From Chaetoderma sp. LZ-2023a (Eukaryota; Mollusca; Caudofoveata; Chaetodermatida; Chaetodermatidae): DNA of 64,000 nt. The notes beneath the pieces were generated by a model. The model was not told the origin of the DNA. It searched no databases and saw only the letters and a program-made list of their open reading frames with translations. The position numbers and the translations under genes were made by a program. Of the stretch, positions 1 through 11,960 are shown piece by piece (position 1 is the stretch's first letter; each line of letters opens with the position of its first letter). Location: the NCBI GenBank assembly GCA_034401795.1, contig CM067370.1, positions 52,093,380 to 52,157,379 on the forward strand. The letters are read 5' to 3'.

Positions 1-559
1 ATATTTTGAAGATAATCAAGAAGAGTTTTCCTGGATAACTCAGCCATTTCTCAACCGATTTTGAAATGATTTACAGATTTAGAAGGCCCGTCGAATTCTG
101 GTCTTGATTAATGCCAGATTTAATGGGAACAGACAATCAATAAGAATTACAGAGTACCAGCTCGGTACACTATAAGCGGCATCCTATCTAAGTCACAACT
201 ACGTGCTCCATAGAAACAGCGTCCTGGCTCGCGCATGCGCATAATGCGTTTCAACGAACTTAGTCATTTTTCGACACGCTCTCTCTCCCATAGGCCTATA
301 TACGCTTATAGCTCTACCCTGAGGGGCATGTTCAGAAAACGAATCCTAGACGGGTGGCGCGTACCTACCTTAGCTGGTACGGCCGGTACCCGACCGGTGG
401 ATCCGAACTACACCACACACAAAACTAATTACATTGAAGGAGCAATCGGCGGACTCTCACCGTAACCGGTTTGTTTGGGTCGTCTAGTCCAAGTACCTGC
501 TCCTCTCGCTACAACTGGTTACATGATGATGATTCTTTTTTTTATTATAAAACCCAAAC
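1..559. other. Unassigned sequence upstream of LINE copy
   Basis: I recognise no gene here. The short open frame at 235-465 has no motif I know. A locally GC-richer stretch near 345-410 has clustered GGTAC/CCGG words but no clear repeat structure. It may be old 5' sequence of the LINE that follows, or unrelated flank. Confidence 0.4.
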
Positions 560-3500
560 TTGTGTGGAAGTGTGAAACGTGTCATGGAATACCATCGTGC
601 AATCATATCGCCTCACCCATAGCCTTATCTGGTGTGGAGACATGAATGCTACCATTCTAGCGAGAGACAATAAATCAGATAAACTACTTAACAACATTCT
701 AAAGTATCTAAACTTTGCATGCCGACTATACCAACATACATCCACGGGAAAAGCTCCTCACAAATCGACTACTTGTTCTACCATAATCCGACATATATAC
801 TGAACTTGTCCATTGTCAGCATGCACTGTATCAATACCTCTACACATGTACCAGTCTCCTGTTATATTCCTGTCAGAAGTGTCACAAAACTCTCTGCTGC
901 AAAGAACAAACAATCAATTTACAAACTGATTTGGACAAACATGGATAAAGATGAGTACCAGTCAACTCTAGCAAGAAAGTTGAGTGTCATACCTGCATGT
1001 AGGGAAGACTGTAACATTGACACATTTGTAGACAATATTCAAAATGCACTCAAGTGTGCAGCCAGCACTACAGTCACATCCAGACAATTGGTAATGCGTG
1101 GCCCGAAATGGAAGGCATCTCCAATAGTAAGGGACATATTCACCCAGGGTAAACATTTACACAAAAACTGGATTGAGGCAGGTAAACCGGGACCAGATCA
1201 TCCTACTTCTATGCAGTGTAAAATATTGAAACGACAGCTCCGCTCCCAACAGCATACTGAAGCCGCGATAGAGCGAAAATCACTGTACAACCGAGTAATG
1301 GTTGAGTATAGTTCTGCAAATTTCTACAGGCTTATCAATCGAACAAAGACAAGGCATAGTGATACTGACTCGTTAGTTGTCAATCGAGTTCCCACTACAG
1401 ATATGGTAAAGCAATGGAATGGACTTGCAGCCTTCTATGAAGACCTAGCAAATCCTTCTCAACATGTAAACTTTGATAATGATTACCATGCACGAGTTCA
1501 GATCGACCTTCATTTGATCCAATGTACATATGCCCAGAATCAAGAAAGACTTCCTACAGTAACACCTACCGAAATCTATGAAGCAATTTCAAAGCTCCAC
1601 ACTGGCAAATCCGCAGATGAATTTGGCCTCAATGCAGAGCACTTTATTCATGCAGGACAGTCAATTATACCACTACTGGCCAAGTTGTTCAACTACATCT
1701 CTGAGTCGAAACCGATTCCAGACATCTTCAACCGGGGAATTATTACTCCAGTACATAATAATGGAAAGGACCCCTCAAATCTGAGTAATTACAGAGGTAT
1801 CACTGTAACATCTCTACTGGGGAAAATCTTTGAGCATGTCATCCTTGACAAAATTGAAGAGTCGTTACCATGCAATCAATCACCTCTGCAGTTTGGATTT
1901 ACTAGAGGACTTTCGCCACTTATGGCTGGTTTAAAACTCTCAGAAACTACTACAGAAAGCAAAGATCGACATGTCCCGCTGTATACCACCTTCCTAGACA
2001 CTCAGAAGTCATTTGATGTGGTGGATCATGCATCCTTAAAGTGTAAGCTGTATGACGAAGGTATAAATCTACACTTACTGCAAATTACTGATCTGCTCTA
2101 CAGGGATCTTACTGCGAAAGTGAAGTGGGGCGGTTCTCTAAGCCACCCATTCCCGATACTGCAAGGTGGCCGACAAGGGGGCATCCTCTGCACTGGGTTG
2201 TACAAAGTTTACATTAACAACCTGCTGCAGCAATTAGAATCTTCACAACAAGGAACATTCATGGGAACTCAGTATACAGGATGCCCAACAGTTACTGACG
2301 ATCTCACCCTAATGAGCAACTCAGAATTTGAACTGCAATGTATGCTTGATATTGTATATCGTTACTCAACTCGTGAGCGATACCTAATACATCCAGAAAA
2401 TTCTACAATACTGCACAATTCAGTACGCACAAAATCTGTTCCACACTTGCCTAAATGGTGTCTTGGCGAATTAGAAATATCTGTCTCTACAACAGCAACT
2501 CATTTGGGGTTATCTCGAACTACAAAACAAGAAATGGAGATCAATGTTCAAGAGCGTATATCTTGTGCTAGACGCACACTCTAGTCTCACTGGAACAGGT
2601 TTGCATGGCTCGAATGGTATATCAACAAAAATCACATACCGTATCATCCAGCTTTGTGTCATCCCTCGACTACTCTATGGACTAGAGATACTTGTACTAC
2701 AAAAACAAGAACTTGATCAACTAGAAAGTTTCTTTATTGACATACTTAGGAAGATACAAGCCCTTCCAACGAGGACCGTGAAATGTGCTGTACTCCTTCT
2801 AACTGGCGCTAGACCAATCACTGCAGAGCTACACATAGGCCAGCTAACACTTTTGAGGAAAATCCTGGCATGCCAAAACAAGCCACTTAACCACATACTA
2901 GTAAGACAGTTGGCGTTTGATGCTCCAAAATCGGGCAGTTTGTTTATTTATATTCAGAATTTGCTAGAGAGATACAACTTATCAAACATTCAAGAGCTTA
3001 TTCTGAATTTACCCTCTAAGTTAAAATGGAAATCAGTAGTAAAACCTGCCGTGGACAGCCAATGGAACGAGGACTTACAGTTTGCATGTGAAACCAAAAG
3101 TACACTTAAAAACTGTAACACTAAAGACTTTTGTATTGGGAAATGCCATATATCCGTGCACACTGTAGACAATGGCAACAAGGATGTAAAACGTGGTGTC
3201 GTTAAAGCCAGGCTCATCACAGGAATCTACCTAGTACAAGCAACACTAAGTAAATTCAACCAAAACATTGTGAACCCCACATGCCGTCTCTGTCAGTTGA
3301 GTTCTGAAGATTATCAACACTTCTTGCTATACTGTGGTGCACTCCATCGGTATAGAAATCAATATTTATCACTACTCAAGAAAACCATCATCGACCACCT
3401 TGGCGAGAATTCCTGGAAACATATCTCCAGCATAGAAGATCACCTCGTAAAACTTATTATCGACTGTACAAGGCTAGTCAGGGCTGGATTACTACCTAGC

Positions 3501-3605
3501 ACCTTCTCATTATTATGTGAATTGGAATGTATAACTAGAAAACTATGTTACAACCTGCATTGCGGTAGAAGCTTCCTCTTTAAGCAGCTTCCACAACAAC
3601 ATTAA
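560..3605 (+). mobile_element. Non-LTR retrotransposon (LINE), EN-RT remnant, copy 1
   Basis: This is a decayed APE-type LINE. The stretch at 579-900 carries the end of an endonuclease domain (a CGDMNA motif, then SQIDYLFYH, then a threonine-histidine-valine stretch where the family has SDH). Reverse transcriptase follows at about 1590-2330, with GKSADEFGLNAEHF, RGITVTSLLGKIFEHVI, QFGFTRG, DTQKSFDVVDH, QGGRQGGILC and VTDDLTLM. The last corresponds to the usual xADD box, with alanine replaced by threonine and both aspartates kept. The C-terminal part, 2544-3605, contains GARPITAELH and a CRLCQ...HFLLYC zinc-knuckle. The 5' end is truncated. The endonuclease and RT parts sit in different frames (shift near 740), and a second shift lies near 2560-2584, so it cannot act on its own. 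The C-terminal motifs match copies at 9.5-11.96 and 13.7-15.5 kb. I place it in the Jockey/I/CR1 range but do not assign a clade. Confidence 0.88.
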
Positions 3606-4345
3606 TCAACAGTAACTGCTGTTAACTGATATCCTGAATCAGGATGAAAGCACCTGAACCCATCTAGAACAGTTGGCAAAATTGTGACACCAGGCAAATC
3701 GTCAACACGGTAATATATAGTACACAAACCACTATGTGTTATCTGTTGTCTGTCTGCTTTGGTGAGTGGTGCTGTACATACTATCAAATTGTATGTGCTA
3801 AAAGTAGTCCAAATGTCTAATTGTCTGTCCTCCCGATTACCTAAGTACAGGGAGTAATAATAATGTTTATATGCCTGAAACCGATACCCAACACTTTCAA
3901 CGATGAACTCCCCATATATATCTCAATTTCAACGTTTAAATTTGTCTGGAAGCCATTGCTGTCTTAAGGAAGCAATGATTCCCAGTCAGGTTGATTTCAA
4001 AAGACAACAGTATACGTTCGATATCACAAAGATTCGACTTTTTCTGGAACTTCTCAAGGAAGGGGTTAAGCTGTTCTAGCTTCAGTGACTTAAATGATTG
4101 TTGCCTGAATATCCACAAATGTAATTACGATCCCAATCCCTATAGATACGCTTGTCTAACCCATGATCTGAATACTCGTCATATGGTTATGTAAATGCTC
4201 ACCTCTACCTATATATGTCGCCTCGCTTTACTTGTGATCTATCAAACTCCAACAATAGTTTTTCTCTTACTGTTGGACAATATCAAGACTATGTGTTTTC
4301 AAATGTGTATAAATAGTATGTATAGATGCACATATATCTATTTAA

Positions 4346-4552
4346 CCCTAATCTGGTCAATAAAATCAAAATATCCTAAATGCCCTTGGCAAGCCAAGAT
4401 AAGATTATTTTTCAGGGTTTACCACTGGAATGAAAGGCTCGACTACTGAGCTAGTCATTCCAGTGTTAAAATCTCAAAGATGCTACTCTCTTGGTCTGGG
4501 AAAAATGTAGGTTCCCCAAGGCTACCGAAGAAGCCGGCCTGCCATGTAAGGA
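4346..4552. repeat. TTAA foldback MITE (family 1), array unit 1a
   Basis: Flanked by TTAA on both sides (4342-4345, 4553-4556). It begins CCCTAATCTGGTCAA and has a central inverted repeat TTTACCACTGGAATGA / TCATTCCAGTGTTAAA. Ends of CCC with TTAA duplication fit piggyBac-type insertion. Confidence 0.75.
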
Positions 4553-4663
4553 TTAAATGTAAATAATATACAACAAATTTTCTCTAACTGTTGGACAGTA
4601 TCAAGACTATGTGTTTCCAAATATGTATAAAGAGTATGTATAGACGCACATATATCTATTTAA

Positions 4664-4875
4664 CCCTGTAATCTGGTCAACAAAATCAAAATATCCTGAA
4701 TGCCCTTTGCAAGCCAAGAGAAGATTATTTTTTCCAGGGTTTACCACTTGAATGAAGGGCTCCGCTATCGAGTCAGTCATTCCAGTGTTAAAATTTCAAA
4801 AAATGGCATTCTCGTGGTCTGGAAAAAATGGAAGTTCCTCAAGGCCACAGCAGAGGCTGGCCTGCCGCGAAAGGG
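4664..4875. repeat. TTAA foldback MITE (family 1), array unit 1b
   Basis: TTAA at 4660-4663 and 4876-4879. Left end CCCTGTAATCTGG, right end CGAAAGGG. Same central palindrome around GAGTCAGTCATTCCAGTG. A product of the internal duplication within the array rather than an independent insertion. Confidence 0.75.
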
Positions 4876-5709
4876 TTAAATGTATATAATCTAATTTTTC
4901 ATATTATTATTTTACAGATGATGATAACACTTGAAGCCACACAGAATAGTTTGCAAATTGTGACACCAGGCAAATCTTCAACACGGTAATATATAGTACA
5001 CAAACCACTATGTGTTATCTGTTGTCTGTCTGCTTTGGTAAGTGGTGTTGTACATACTGTATGCGCTAAATGTAGTCCAAATGTATATTTGTCTGTCCTA
5101 CCGATTACCTAAGTATGTGAATTAACAATAATGTTTAAATGCCTGAAACCATTACCCAACACTTTCACCAATGAACTACCCATATATCTCAGTTTCAACG
5201 TCACCACTTCGGAAAACTGCTGAATATTATCAGTTAAATCTGTCTGGAAACCGTTGCAGTCTTAGGCAGCAATGGTTCCCAGTCAGGATGATCTCAAAAG
5301 ACACAACAGTATACGCCCGATAACACAAAGATTTTACTTTTTCTGAAACTTCTCAATGAAATGGTTAAGCTGTTCTAGCTTCAATGACCCAAATGATTGT
5401 TACCTGAATATCCATAAATGAACTTACATTCCCAATGCCTATATGCTTGTCTAACTCGTGATTTGAATACTTGTCAAACTCCGAAGATACATGTCACCTG
5501 GCCTTACCTTCGCTCATATCTGCCCATGACGTAACTGACATAATGTATGGTTGTATAAATGCTCACCGCTACCCATATGTGTCGCCTCGCTTTACTTGTG
5601 ATCTATCAAACTCCAACAATAGATCTTCTCTTACTGCTAGACAATATCATGACTATGTGTTTCCAAGTGTGTATAAATGGTATGTATGGATGCATATGTA
5701 TTTATTTAA

Positions 5710-5924
5710 CCCTGTAATGGCTAATCTGGTCAAGAAAATAAAAATATCCTGAATGCCCTTTGCAAGCCAAGAGATTATTTTCCCCAGGGTGTACCACTTG
5801 AATGAAGGGCTCCGCTATCGAGTCAGTCATTCTAGTGTTAAAATTTCAAAAATGGCATTCTCTTGGTCTGGAAAGAATGGAAGTTCCTCAAGGCCACTGC
5901 AGAGGCTGGCCTGCCGTGAAATGG
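5710..5924. repeat. TTAA foldback MITE (family 1), array unit 2
   Basis: TTAA at 5706-5709 and 5925-5928. Same architecture as the copies at 4346 and 4664, sharing its position in the tandem unit, so it was copied with the unit. Confidence 0.75.
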
Positions 5925-6825
5925 TTAAATGTATGTAATGTTCTAATCTTTCATATTATTATTCTACAGCTGATGATATCACTTGAATCCACATAGAATA
6001 GTTGGCAAACTGTGACACCAAGCAAATCCTCAACACGGTAATATATAGTACACAAACCACTATGTGTTATCTGTTGTCTGTCTGTTTTGGTAAGTGGTGT
6101 TGTACTGTTATATTGTATGTGCTAAATGTAGTCCAAATTTACATCTGTCTGTTCTACCAATTACCTAAGTAGGTGAAGTAACAAGGTGAACTCCCAATAT
6201 ATCTCATTCTCAATGTCACCACTTTGTCTTAGGCAGCAATGGTTCCCAGTCAGGTTGACTTCAAAAGACACAACAGTATACGTTCGATATCACAAAGATT
6301 CTACTTTCTTTGAAACCTCTCAATGTAAGGGCTAAGATGTTCTATCTTAAATGACTTAAATGATTGTTACGTGAGTATCCATAAATGTAGCTACGATCCC
6401 AATGCCCATAGGCTTGTCTAACCTGTGATCTGAATACTCGTCACTCTCCGAAAATACATGTCACCTGGCCTTACCTTCGCTCATATCTGTCCATGGCCTA
6501 ACTGCCATAACTTATGGTTACATAAATGCTCACCGCTACCCATATATGTCGCCTCGCTTTACTTGTGATCTATCAAACTCCAACAATAGATCTTCTCTTA
6601 CTGTCATTATCCATGAGCTGTATTTATATATAATTGTCCATGCATTCTGGTGCTGAACAGTGTTTGTGTTATTATTATTGAACTGTATTCGGACAACATA
6701 TTTAGCTAATCTATAATTGCGGACTAAAATTACAATTATATAATGTTCATAAATCAAACTGTAGTTTATGTAACCACACATGTGGGTTCTCATACCAAGA
6801 GGAGGGATATACGAACAACAACAAC

Positions 6826-6861
6826 ATGGCGGATAAAGACGTTTGGCCAGCTCATCAACAG
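6826..6861 (+). CDS. YIPF3: Candidate first coding exon of YIPF3
   Basis: An ATGGCGGATAAAGAC start after an ACAACAACA leader encodes MADKDVWPAHQQ and ends at CAG|GTTGAA. It stops on a codon boundary. That is the phase needed by the exon at 23323, which opens on a codon with SGGSAVIEL. In human YIPF3 a tryptophan lies a few residues before the equivalent GGGSAVID, and the tryptophan here fits that position. Joining gives 360 residues, close to the family length. Against it: the donor GTTGAA is weak and intron 1 would be about 16.5 kb of transposon debris. It could instead begin another gene or be a chance ATG. This is inference from phase, position and start context. Confidence 0.35.
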
Positions 6862-7044
6862 GTTGAAAATAGTTTTTCCTCAGTATTTTATCTGTTTAGA
6901 TACGGGATACTAGTCGGAGATAATTAGAAACATGTAATTGTCATACGGGCTATAATTCGGTTTCTACCCTGTCACGAAAACTGGTAACTTCAATTTATTT
7001 CGTTTTACCACTGCTATTCAGTATAATTCACACACACAGCGCTA

Positions 7045-7385
7045 TGGTGAACCTTAGGCACATCCCATCATCACTCAAATCAGCTAGCCTTACAGCAATA
7101 CACAAGAAAGGTAAGCCAGCTCAGTACATAGACAATTATCGAGACATCTTGTAGGAAATCCAGCCTCGATGGGCTCACAACCACTCACCACTGGGCTCAG
7201 GAATCCAGGGACAGGCCCAGGGTAGTTGTCCGGAATCTAGTACTGTACACTTCGCGGGACATCCAAGTGGAATTTGTGAAGTGTTGGTTCTGTACAACCA
7301 CTGTTATTTGCGAGTACGTTTACGAGTGTGCCATTTGAAGTTTACCCTCCTATTTTATATTATTAGCATAATTCATATTACTACT
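7045..7385 (+). mobile_element. Internally deleted LINE remnant
   Basis: The segment 7045-7155 encodes an RT piece reading SASLTAIHKKGK...YIDNYR, the RT1/2 region of the same LINE group. The 3' end follows almost at once. Its last about 65 bases (7320-7385, GCCATTTGAAGTTTACC onward) match the 3' end of the minus-strand LINE at 9535-9612 in inverted orientation. Most of RT and the C-terminal domain are therefore missing. A TTAA-flanked element begins just after, at 7406. Confidence 0.65.
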
Positions 7386-7405
7386 ATATTAAGGGACTAT
7401 CTTAA

Positions 7406-8030
7406 AGGTCTTGTGAGGACTTGCGGTCGATAACGAGTTTCAATTAATTTTATGGTCTACTACACTTTTTAAACACAATAGCGCCACTTCGGAGTGAGAA
7501 AAATATGCTAGGCAGCCCAAATAGCGAGATTAAATGATGCCTCAATCTGAATCACATCACCACTCGCTGTGACGTCACACCGGGAACGGCGCTGTGAACT
7601 GGGTCAATAATTCTCTGTAGTGCAAAGGTAACATATTTTAAAACATGCGTTTAACAGGATAGACTTCACATACCATAACATAAATTATGTCAGATTGAAG
7701 CCAAGTCTTCAAGAAATAAAAAATCATGACACCAATTCCTATTAGTCTAGATTATCTCGGGGAGCATTTTTAATGGTTTCATAGATAGCTATATTCGCAT
7801 AATAATAGGCCTATAACTACGGTAAACCATGGGCAATGCTGAAAATCGGCAATATTTCAATGCATGTGACAAATACTCTGTAGTCTAGTAGGCCTAATTG
7901 CGGATCCATTACCATTCTTGAAAGGACTGGGTGTACTATGTAATATCTGGGATGGATGGATGTGAGTGTGATGATCGAGGTGGATGGGAGAGGTTGACGA
8001 TGGCTATAATTGTACTATTATTCAAGGAAT
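7406..8030 (+). mobile_element. TTAA-flanked TIR element, copy A (left part only)
   Basis: Follows a TTAA (7402-7405) and starts AGGTCTTGTGAGGACTTGC. It is closely similar over about 620 bases to the left end of the full element at 36687. It holds an insertion or variant segment near 7726-7762 that matches, in inverted orientation, the right part of the other copy (38540-38580). Similarity stops near 8030, so the right end is missing. No coding capacity was seen. Confidence 0.75.
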
Positions 8031-8662
8031 ATTTTGTTGGAAAAAAATTGCGTAGCAGTCACTGCTAAACAAATCGAATAATGCATAGCAGTTCATAGCA
8101 CTTGCATAGCAAACAAACTGTGTTGAAACTGGTTGGTGTTCCAACGGGGAAACCTTTCAAAACATGTTTGCATGATCAAAAACAGCTTTTTTCGTCTACA
8201 CACGCTATGAGCAAGTGAAACCGAAAAGTATAATTTTCTGATTTCGCAAAATGTTTTCCCTATGGAATGCATAACATATGTATAACATATGTCAGATTCA
8301 GAATATGCATGTACTGGCTCTGGCCACGGTCAGGGAGTATAGGAAACCAAAAATAATACGTATTGGCAGATTTGGCAATTACAGTGATTGGAAGCTGTTG
8401 CTGCTTAAGGCAGCAACACATCCCAGTCAAATTATTTCCAAAAAATTCGTTAATGTACCTCCCATGAATACTGTGATTTCATTGACTAGGGTTAACATAT
8501 ATTTTGTAACTTACCAACCTACATCACATATCCCTTTGAACTGGTAGGCTAAACAAAGTACACATCATTCAATACAATGTAAGAAGGATGAATAGTGTTA
8601 GTGCTTAACTGGAAGCTGTTGCAGGCTATGGCAGCTGTGAGCAACAGGTCCCCCTTAAAAAC
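8031..8662. other. Unassigned intronic/intergenic stretch with hairpin cores
   Basis: Contains degenerate copies of the MITE core: a GTTGCTGCTTAAGGCAGCAAC hairpin near 8397 flanked by CAGTCAAATTA, and a GCTGTTGCAGG..GCAGCTG..GCAACAG inverted repeat near 8618-8652. Nothing recognisably coding. Confidence 0.45.
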
Positions 8663-9525
8663 TTGCAACATATTCAACAGCGATCACGGAAATCAAGTAT
8701 GCATGAACAAAAACAAAGCAAAAACCTTAGTTCTAAGCCTCTCCATTCAGGATGCTAGTGTCGTGTCCGTTATACCTGTTCAACACATTGACCCTGATTT
8801 GCATCGCTCCTACAAATTTTGTTAACTTTATTGCGTTTTTTTAAGCGAATTGTAAATATTCCAGAAACCATAGTGGAAACACTGCCCCATTCACGCTCCA
8901 CAGCAAATAGTTATATTAATAAATATTTTTTATATTTAAAGGATAAAATTTGAAAGATGAATCTTTAAATTAATAAATATATTTACTATTCTTAAATCAT
9001 TGTATTTTCTTTTCGGAGGCACGCTTTTAATTTTTTAACTATGCTCAACTGGCTCGTTATCAGCCTCCAATATGGACTGGTTCTTGGCGAGACTTTCTTC
9101 TTTACATTGCGTTGTGGGAAATAAAAAATTTAAAGTAAAAATTAAAATATTTCAAGTCAAAATATAAAACTTAAAGTGAAGTAAAATAATAATTCATCTT
9201 GAATCTGAATCTGAATGCATATTGTTGGTGTTGGTGGGAAAGGTCCAATGATGCTGGCATGCCGCATACAGATACAGAGCGCCGGGGACCAGTCTAGCAA
9301 TGGCTAGTTTTTCCCCAATTGTTTCTCGATCATTTACTAGATCTTCGAAAAACCGTAATAAAGTTAACAAAACTTGTAGGAACGATGCAAAACCAGTGTC
9401 GATGTGTTGAACAGATAGAACGGACATGACACATCTCTATCATCCTGGACGGCGAGGCTTAGAACTAAGATTTTTGCTTTGTTTTTGTTCATGCGTATGT
9501 ATTTCCGTGATCGTCGTTGGCCTCC
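8663..9525. repeat. Inverted repeat, about 165-bp arms 8663-8832 / 9337-9525
   Basis: The left arm contains AACAAAAACAAAGCAAAAAC and GTTCTAAGCCTC. The right arm carries the same words in reverse complement, in matching order through GTTAACTTTATT. Spacing is about 510 bases of AT-rich sequence with no gene. The open frames inside (for example 8595-8825 and 9194-9427 minus) are the same repeat read from both sides, not genes. It may be a foldback element or LINE-linked flanking repeat. Confidence 0.75.
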
Positions 9526-9534
9526 TTGTGTACT

Positions 9535-11960
9535 ATATATATATAGTAGTAATATGAAATATGCTAATAATATGAAATAGGATGGTAAACTTCAAATGCC
9601 TGTGGTGCGATATGTACAGTGAGTTAATTTAGATAATTGTACAAGTGTAAGCTAGCAGACAATGAAACTTTCAGGTATTCCTAATATGTTGCATCTCGCA
9701 AGGTGTACAGCATAACAGAGGAAACGGGTGAGTCTAGGGCTTCACAATATACCAATATTATACCAAATACCGGTATCATAGCCATACCGGTATGATTTTG
9801 CTGATAACGAATTATTGAAATATAACATAAAACCGGTATAACCTTCTGTTAGGCAGATAATCCGCTTTCCATTAGTTACATTCCGCTTTCCATTAGTTAC
9901 ATTCCAATAATATATCTGGCTAACGCGATAAGTTACTGCTCTTCATACGGAAAAATGATATTTAACGATCACACTTGAAAATTGTCTTAGTTATCCGTAT
10001 CTGTCAAATTGTTGTCAGAGGCTATGGTTAAAGTAATTGATAAATTACTACTTATAAGAACGTACTTCGCGCAAAAAATGGAATAAAACTTATTTTAATT
10101 AACCTCATAGGGAGGGGAGGGGGGTGGTTAAAAATATCTAAAATCTAGCTTTTTTGCGCTAATATTTTATAATTTTGTGCCATTGTTTTCTAGAAAATCA
10201 TAATATCAAATGAATATTTTGTGTGTGGTATTTTATATCAAGTACTACAGCCAATTTCCAGGAATTTTACAACTTTGTAGTGACCGGCCAATGGCCCAAG
10301 TAAAGAGGAAACGACAATATGAGCAAAACTTCTCATTCCCCGAGATCTATATTCACTTCTTATGTTGGCAGGTAGCTTTAGATATCGATCGATACAAGCT
10401 ACTGTAACGAGAACGAGGCTCAGCGATCGTAAGCATATATTCTCAGCATATTATAGTCTATTTAGTATGTGTTATGGTGGCTTGGTTTGCATGATTCATG
10501 GCCGTTTCGTCCCATTGCAATTTCGTCGTATAAGGCACACGTTTTCATGGACAGTTCATTTATTATTCTGGTACATACATCAATACAAGTACAAAAGTAG
10601 CCAGGAAAATGAGTAAAACATAGATTTACATTCAGCATATCCAACGTCTTTGACTCGTAGCAATGCCATTTGTCAGTCAAATATCAACAGTCTTGGTTGT
10701 TCGCAGTTGGTTGATCTGGACACGGAGTAGTTGTAATTTCGTGGCAAATTCAGATCATTTGTACAGAGGATTTGGTTGAATTTCAGCCGTTTTGGGATAT
10801 GATTTAACAGAAGACAGTTAATATTTAGCGCTTAATATCGGGATTCGTATAATTTATTGGTTTTATTGTGGAAATTTGCGTCGACTGTTTCAGGAGCGCT
10901 GATATAGGCCTACTTCGTATATATCAGAAATACGTTGACTATGGAATGGTACTACTGGAGCCTCACTATTTTGTCCATCATAATAATACCGGTATTAAAA
11001 GGTATACCGGTATGGAAATGGATACCGTAACCGGTATTCATTATTCCAATACTGTGAAGCCCTAGGTGAGTCTAGCAATTTGTATAGCATTTTGAGGTGA
11101 TAACTGTATACCTGGCAGTTGTGGCAGTTTTTCGTGGTCAAGGATTAGTTGGGCTACCATTTCAGAGTCATTCATGAAGCTGTCAACTTGGTCCTGGTTG
11201 TTTTTTTCCTTCAGAATTCTCAGGATATTAGATATATATGGCTTCCTACAGACATCGCTTGCCTTGCAGTTCACAAGAAAATGAACCCTGTCTTCAGGCG
11301 CCGCAAGACAAAGCGGACATGTGTCAGGGACTCTGTATTGGTTGAAGCGTGCTCGATTAGACTGAAGTAGGCACGTTCCTGTAAGCAGTTTAGCTTTCAC
11401 GGCGACATATCTGGCATCTCTGACATGATTGTCAGCCGAGCTCCAGCAATGGTGTACACGAACCAACAGCACAGGAGTCAATATTTAGAAAGTTTAGTGT
11501 GGCTTTATTTGAGTGCTCGTCTCGCCGTTGCATCCAGACTGTGGTGTTGATTTGATTGCGCACCATAGTCTTCCATTCCTCTTTCAGGGGAGTGTTTCAG
11601 AGAAGTTCATATATGCTTGGGAAATTGTATTTGTGCGGAATACTGCAGCATTCAATGAACCAGCTATTACTGTTTATGTCCTTTACAGCTTGTTGCCTGG
11701 CACCAATCTGATATTCTATGTTTTTCTTGTCTGCAAAGATGCTGCGGAGAAGAACTAGCTTTCTATTATCTAGTTCTGCCTGTATTGGTCTTATCCCTAA
11801 TAGGCTCAGGACGGCTACAGATGTTGTGCCTGTTTGGAGAGATTGTAGCTGCTTCAAAGTAGTTCTCTGAAACTGTTCTAATGAGTTTAGCATCAGCATC
11901 CAGGGGTCGATCTTCAGTTATGTCCGCTAGTCCGAGACTACCTGATTCCCACACGGACTA
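9535..11960 (-). mobile_element. Non-LTR retrotransposon 3' half, copy 2, interrupted by a hAT
   Basis: Read on the minus strand, 11899-11597 encodes a LINE C-terminal region (LSLLGIRPIQAELD, cf. LLLTGARPITAELH in copy 1). The part at 11481-11062 encodes VKAKLLTGTCLLQ and a CPLCLAAPEDRVHFLVNC zinc-knuckle. The frame's end is separated by a 1330-bp hAT insertion (9735-11064). The remainder, resembling the LCYxVH motif of copy 3, lies at about 9660-9726, followed by the 3' tail at 9535-9612. RT is missing, so it is a 5'-truncated copy. In-frame damage exists besides the hAT. Confidence 0.82.
9735..11064. mobile_element. hAT-type DNA transposon, non-autonomous, perfect TSD
   Basis: Perfect 8-bp target duplications GGTGAGTC flank it at 9727-9734 and 11065-11072. 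Termini are TAGGGCTTCACA and TGTGAAGCCCTA, a 12-bp perfect inverted repeat fitting the YARNG start common in hAT elements. Subterminal regions carry repeated ACCGGTAT words on both sides, probable transposase-binding sites. No transposase motifs were seen in its small open frames. The clean TSD suggests insertion well after the LINE it interrupts. Confidence 0.92.

Larger units (their letters stand above)
3641..6606. repeat. Three-unit tandem array, about 1.05-1.28 kb per unit
   Basis: The block beginning GTGACACCAGGCAAATC, followed by an AACACGGTAATATATAG stretch, recurs at about 3684, 4961 and 6013, giving spacings of about 1277 and 1052 bases. Each unit continues in the same order. A palindromic segment with a TTGC...GCAA core comes first (near 3955, 5257, 6228). 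Units 1 and 2 then carry a TTAA-flanked foldback MITE. In unit 1 the MITE segment is itself duplicated (about 4248-4560 and 4573-4880), which explains its greater length. Unit 3 stops at about 6606. No coding sequence is evident; the open frames inside are chance frames. It reads as unequal-crossover amplification of a segment already carrying MITEs. Confidence 0.8.

Noticed and set aside
8595-9427. Similar peptides on both strands as paralogous small genes
   Set aside because: The similarity comes from an inverted DNA repeat read from each side; there is no third-codon-position bias that I could see.
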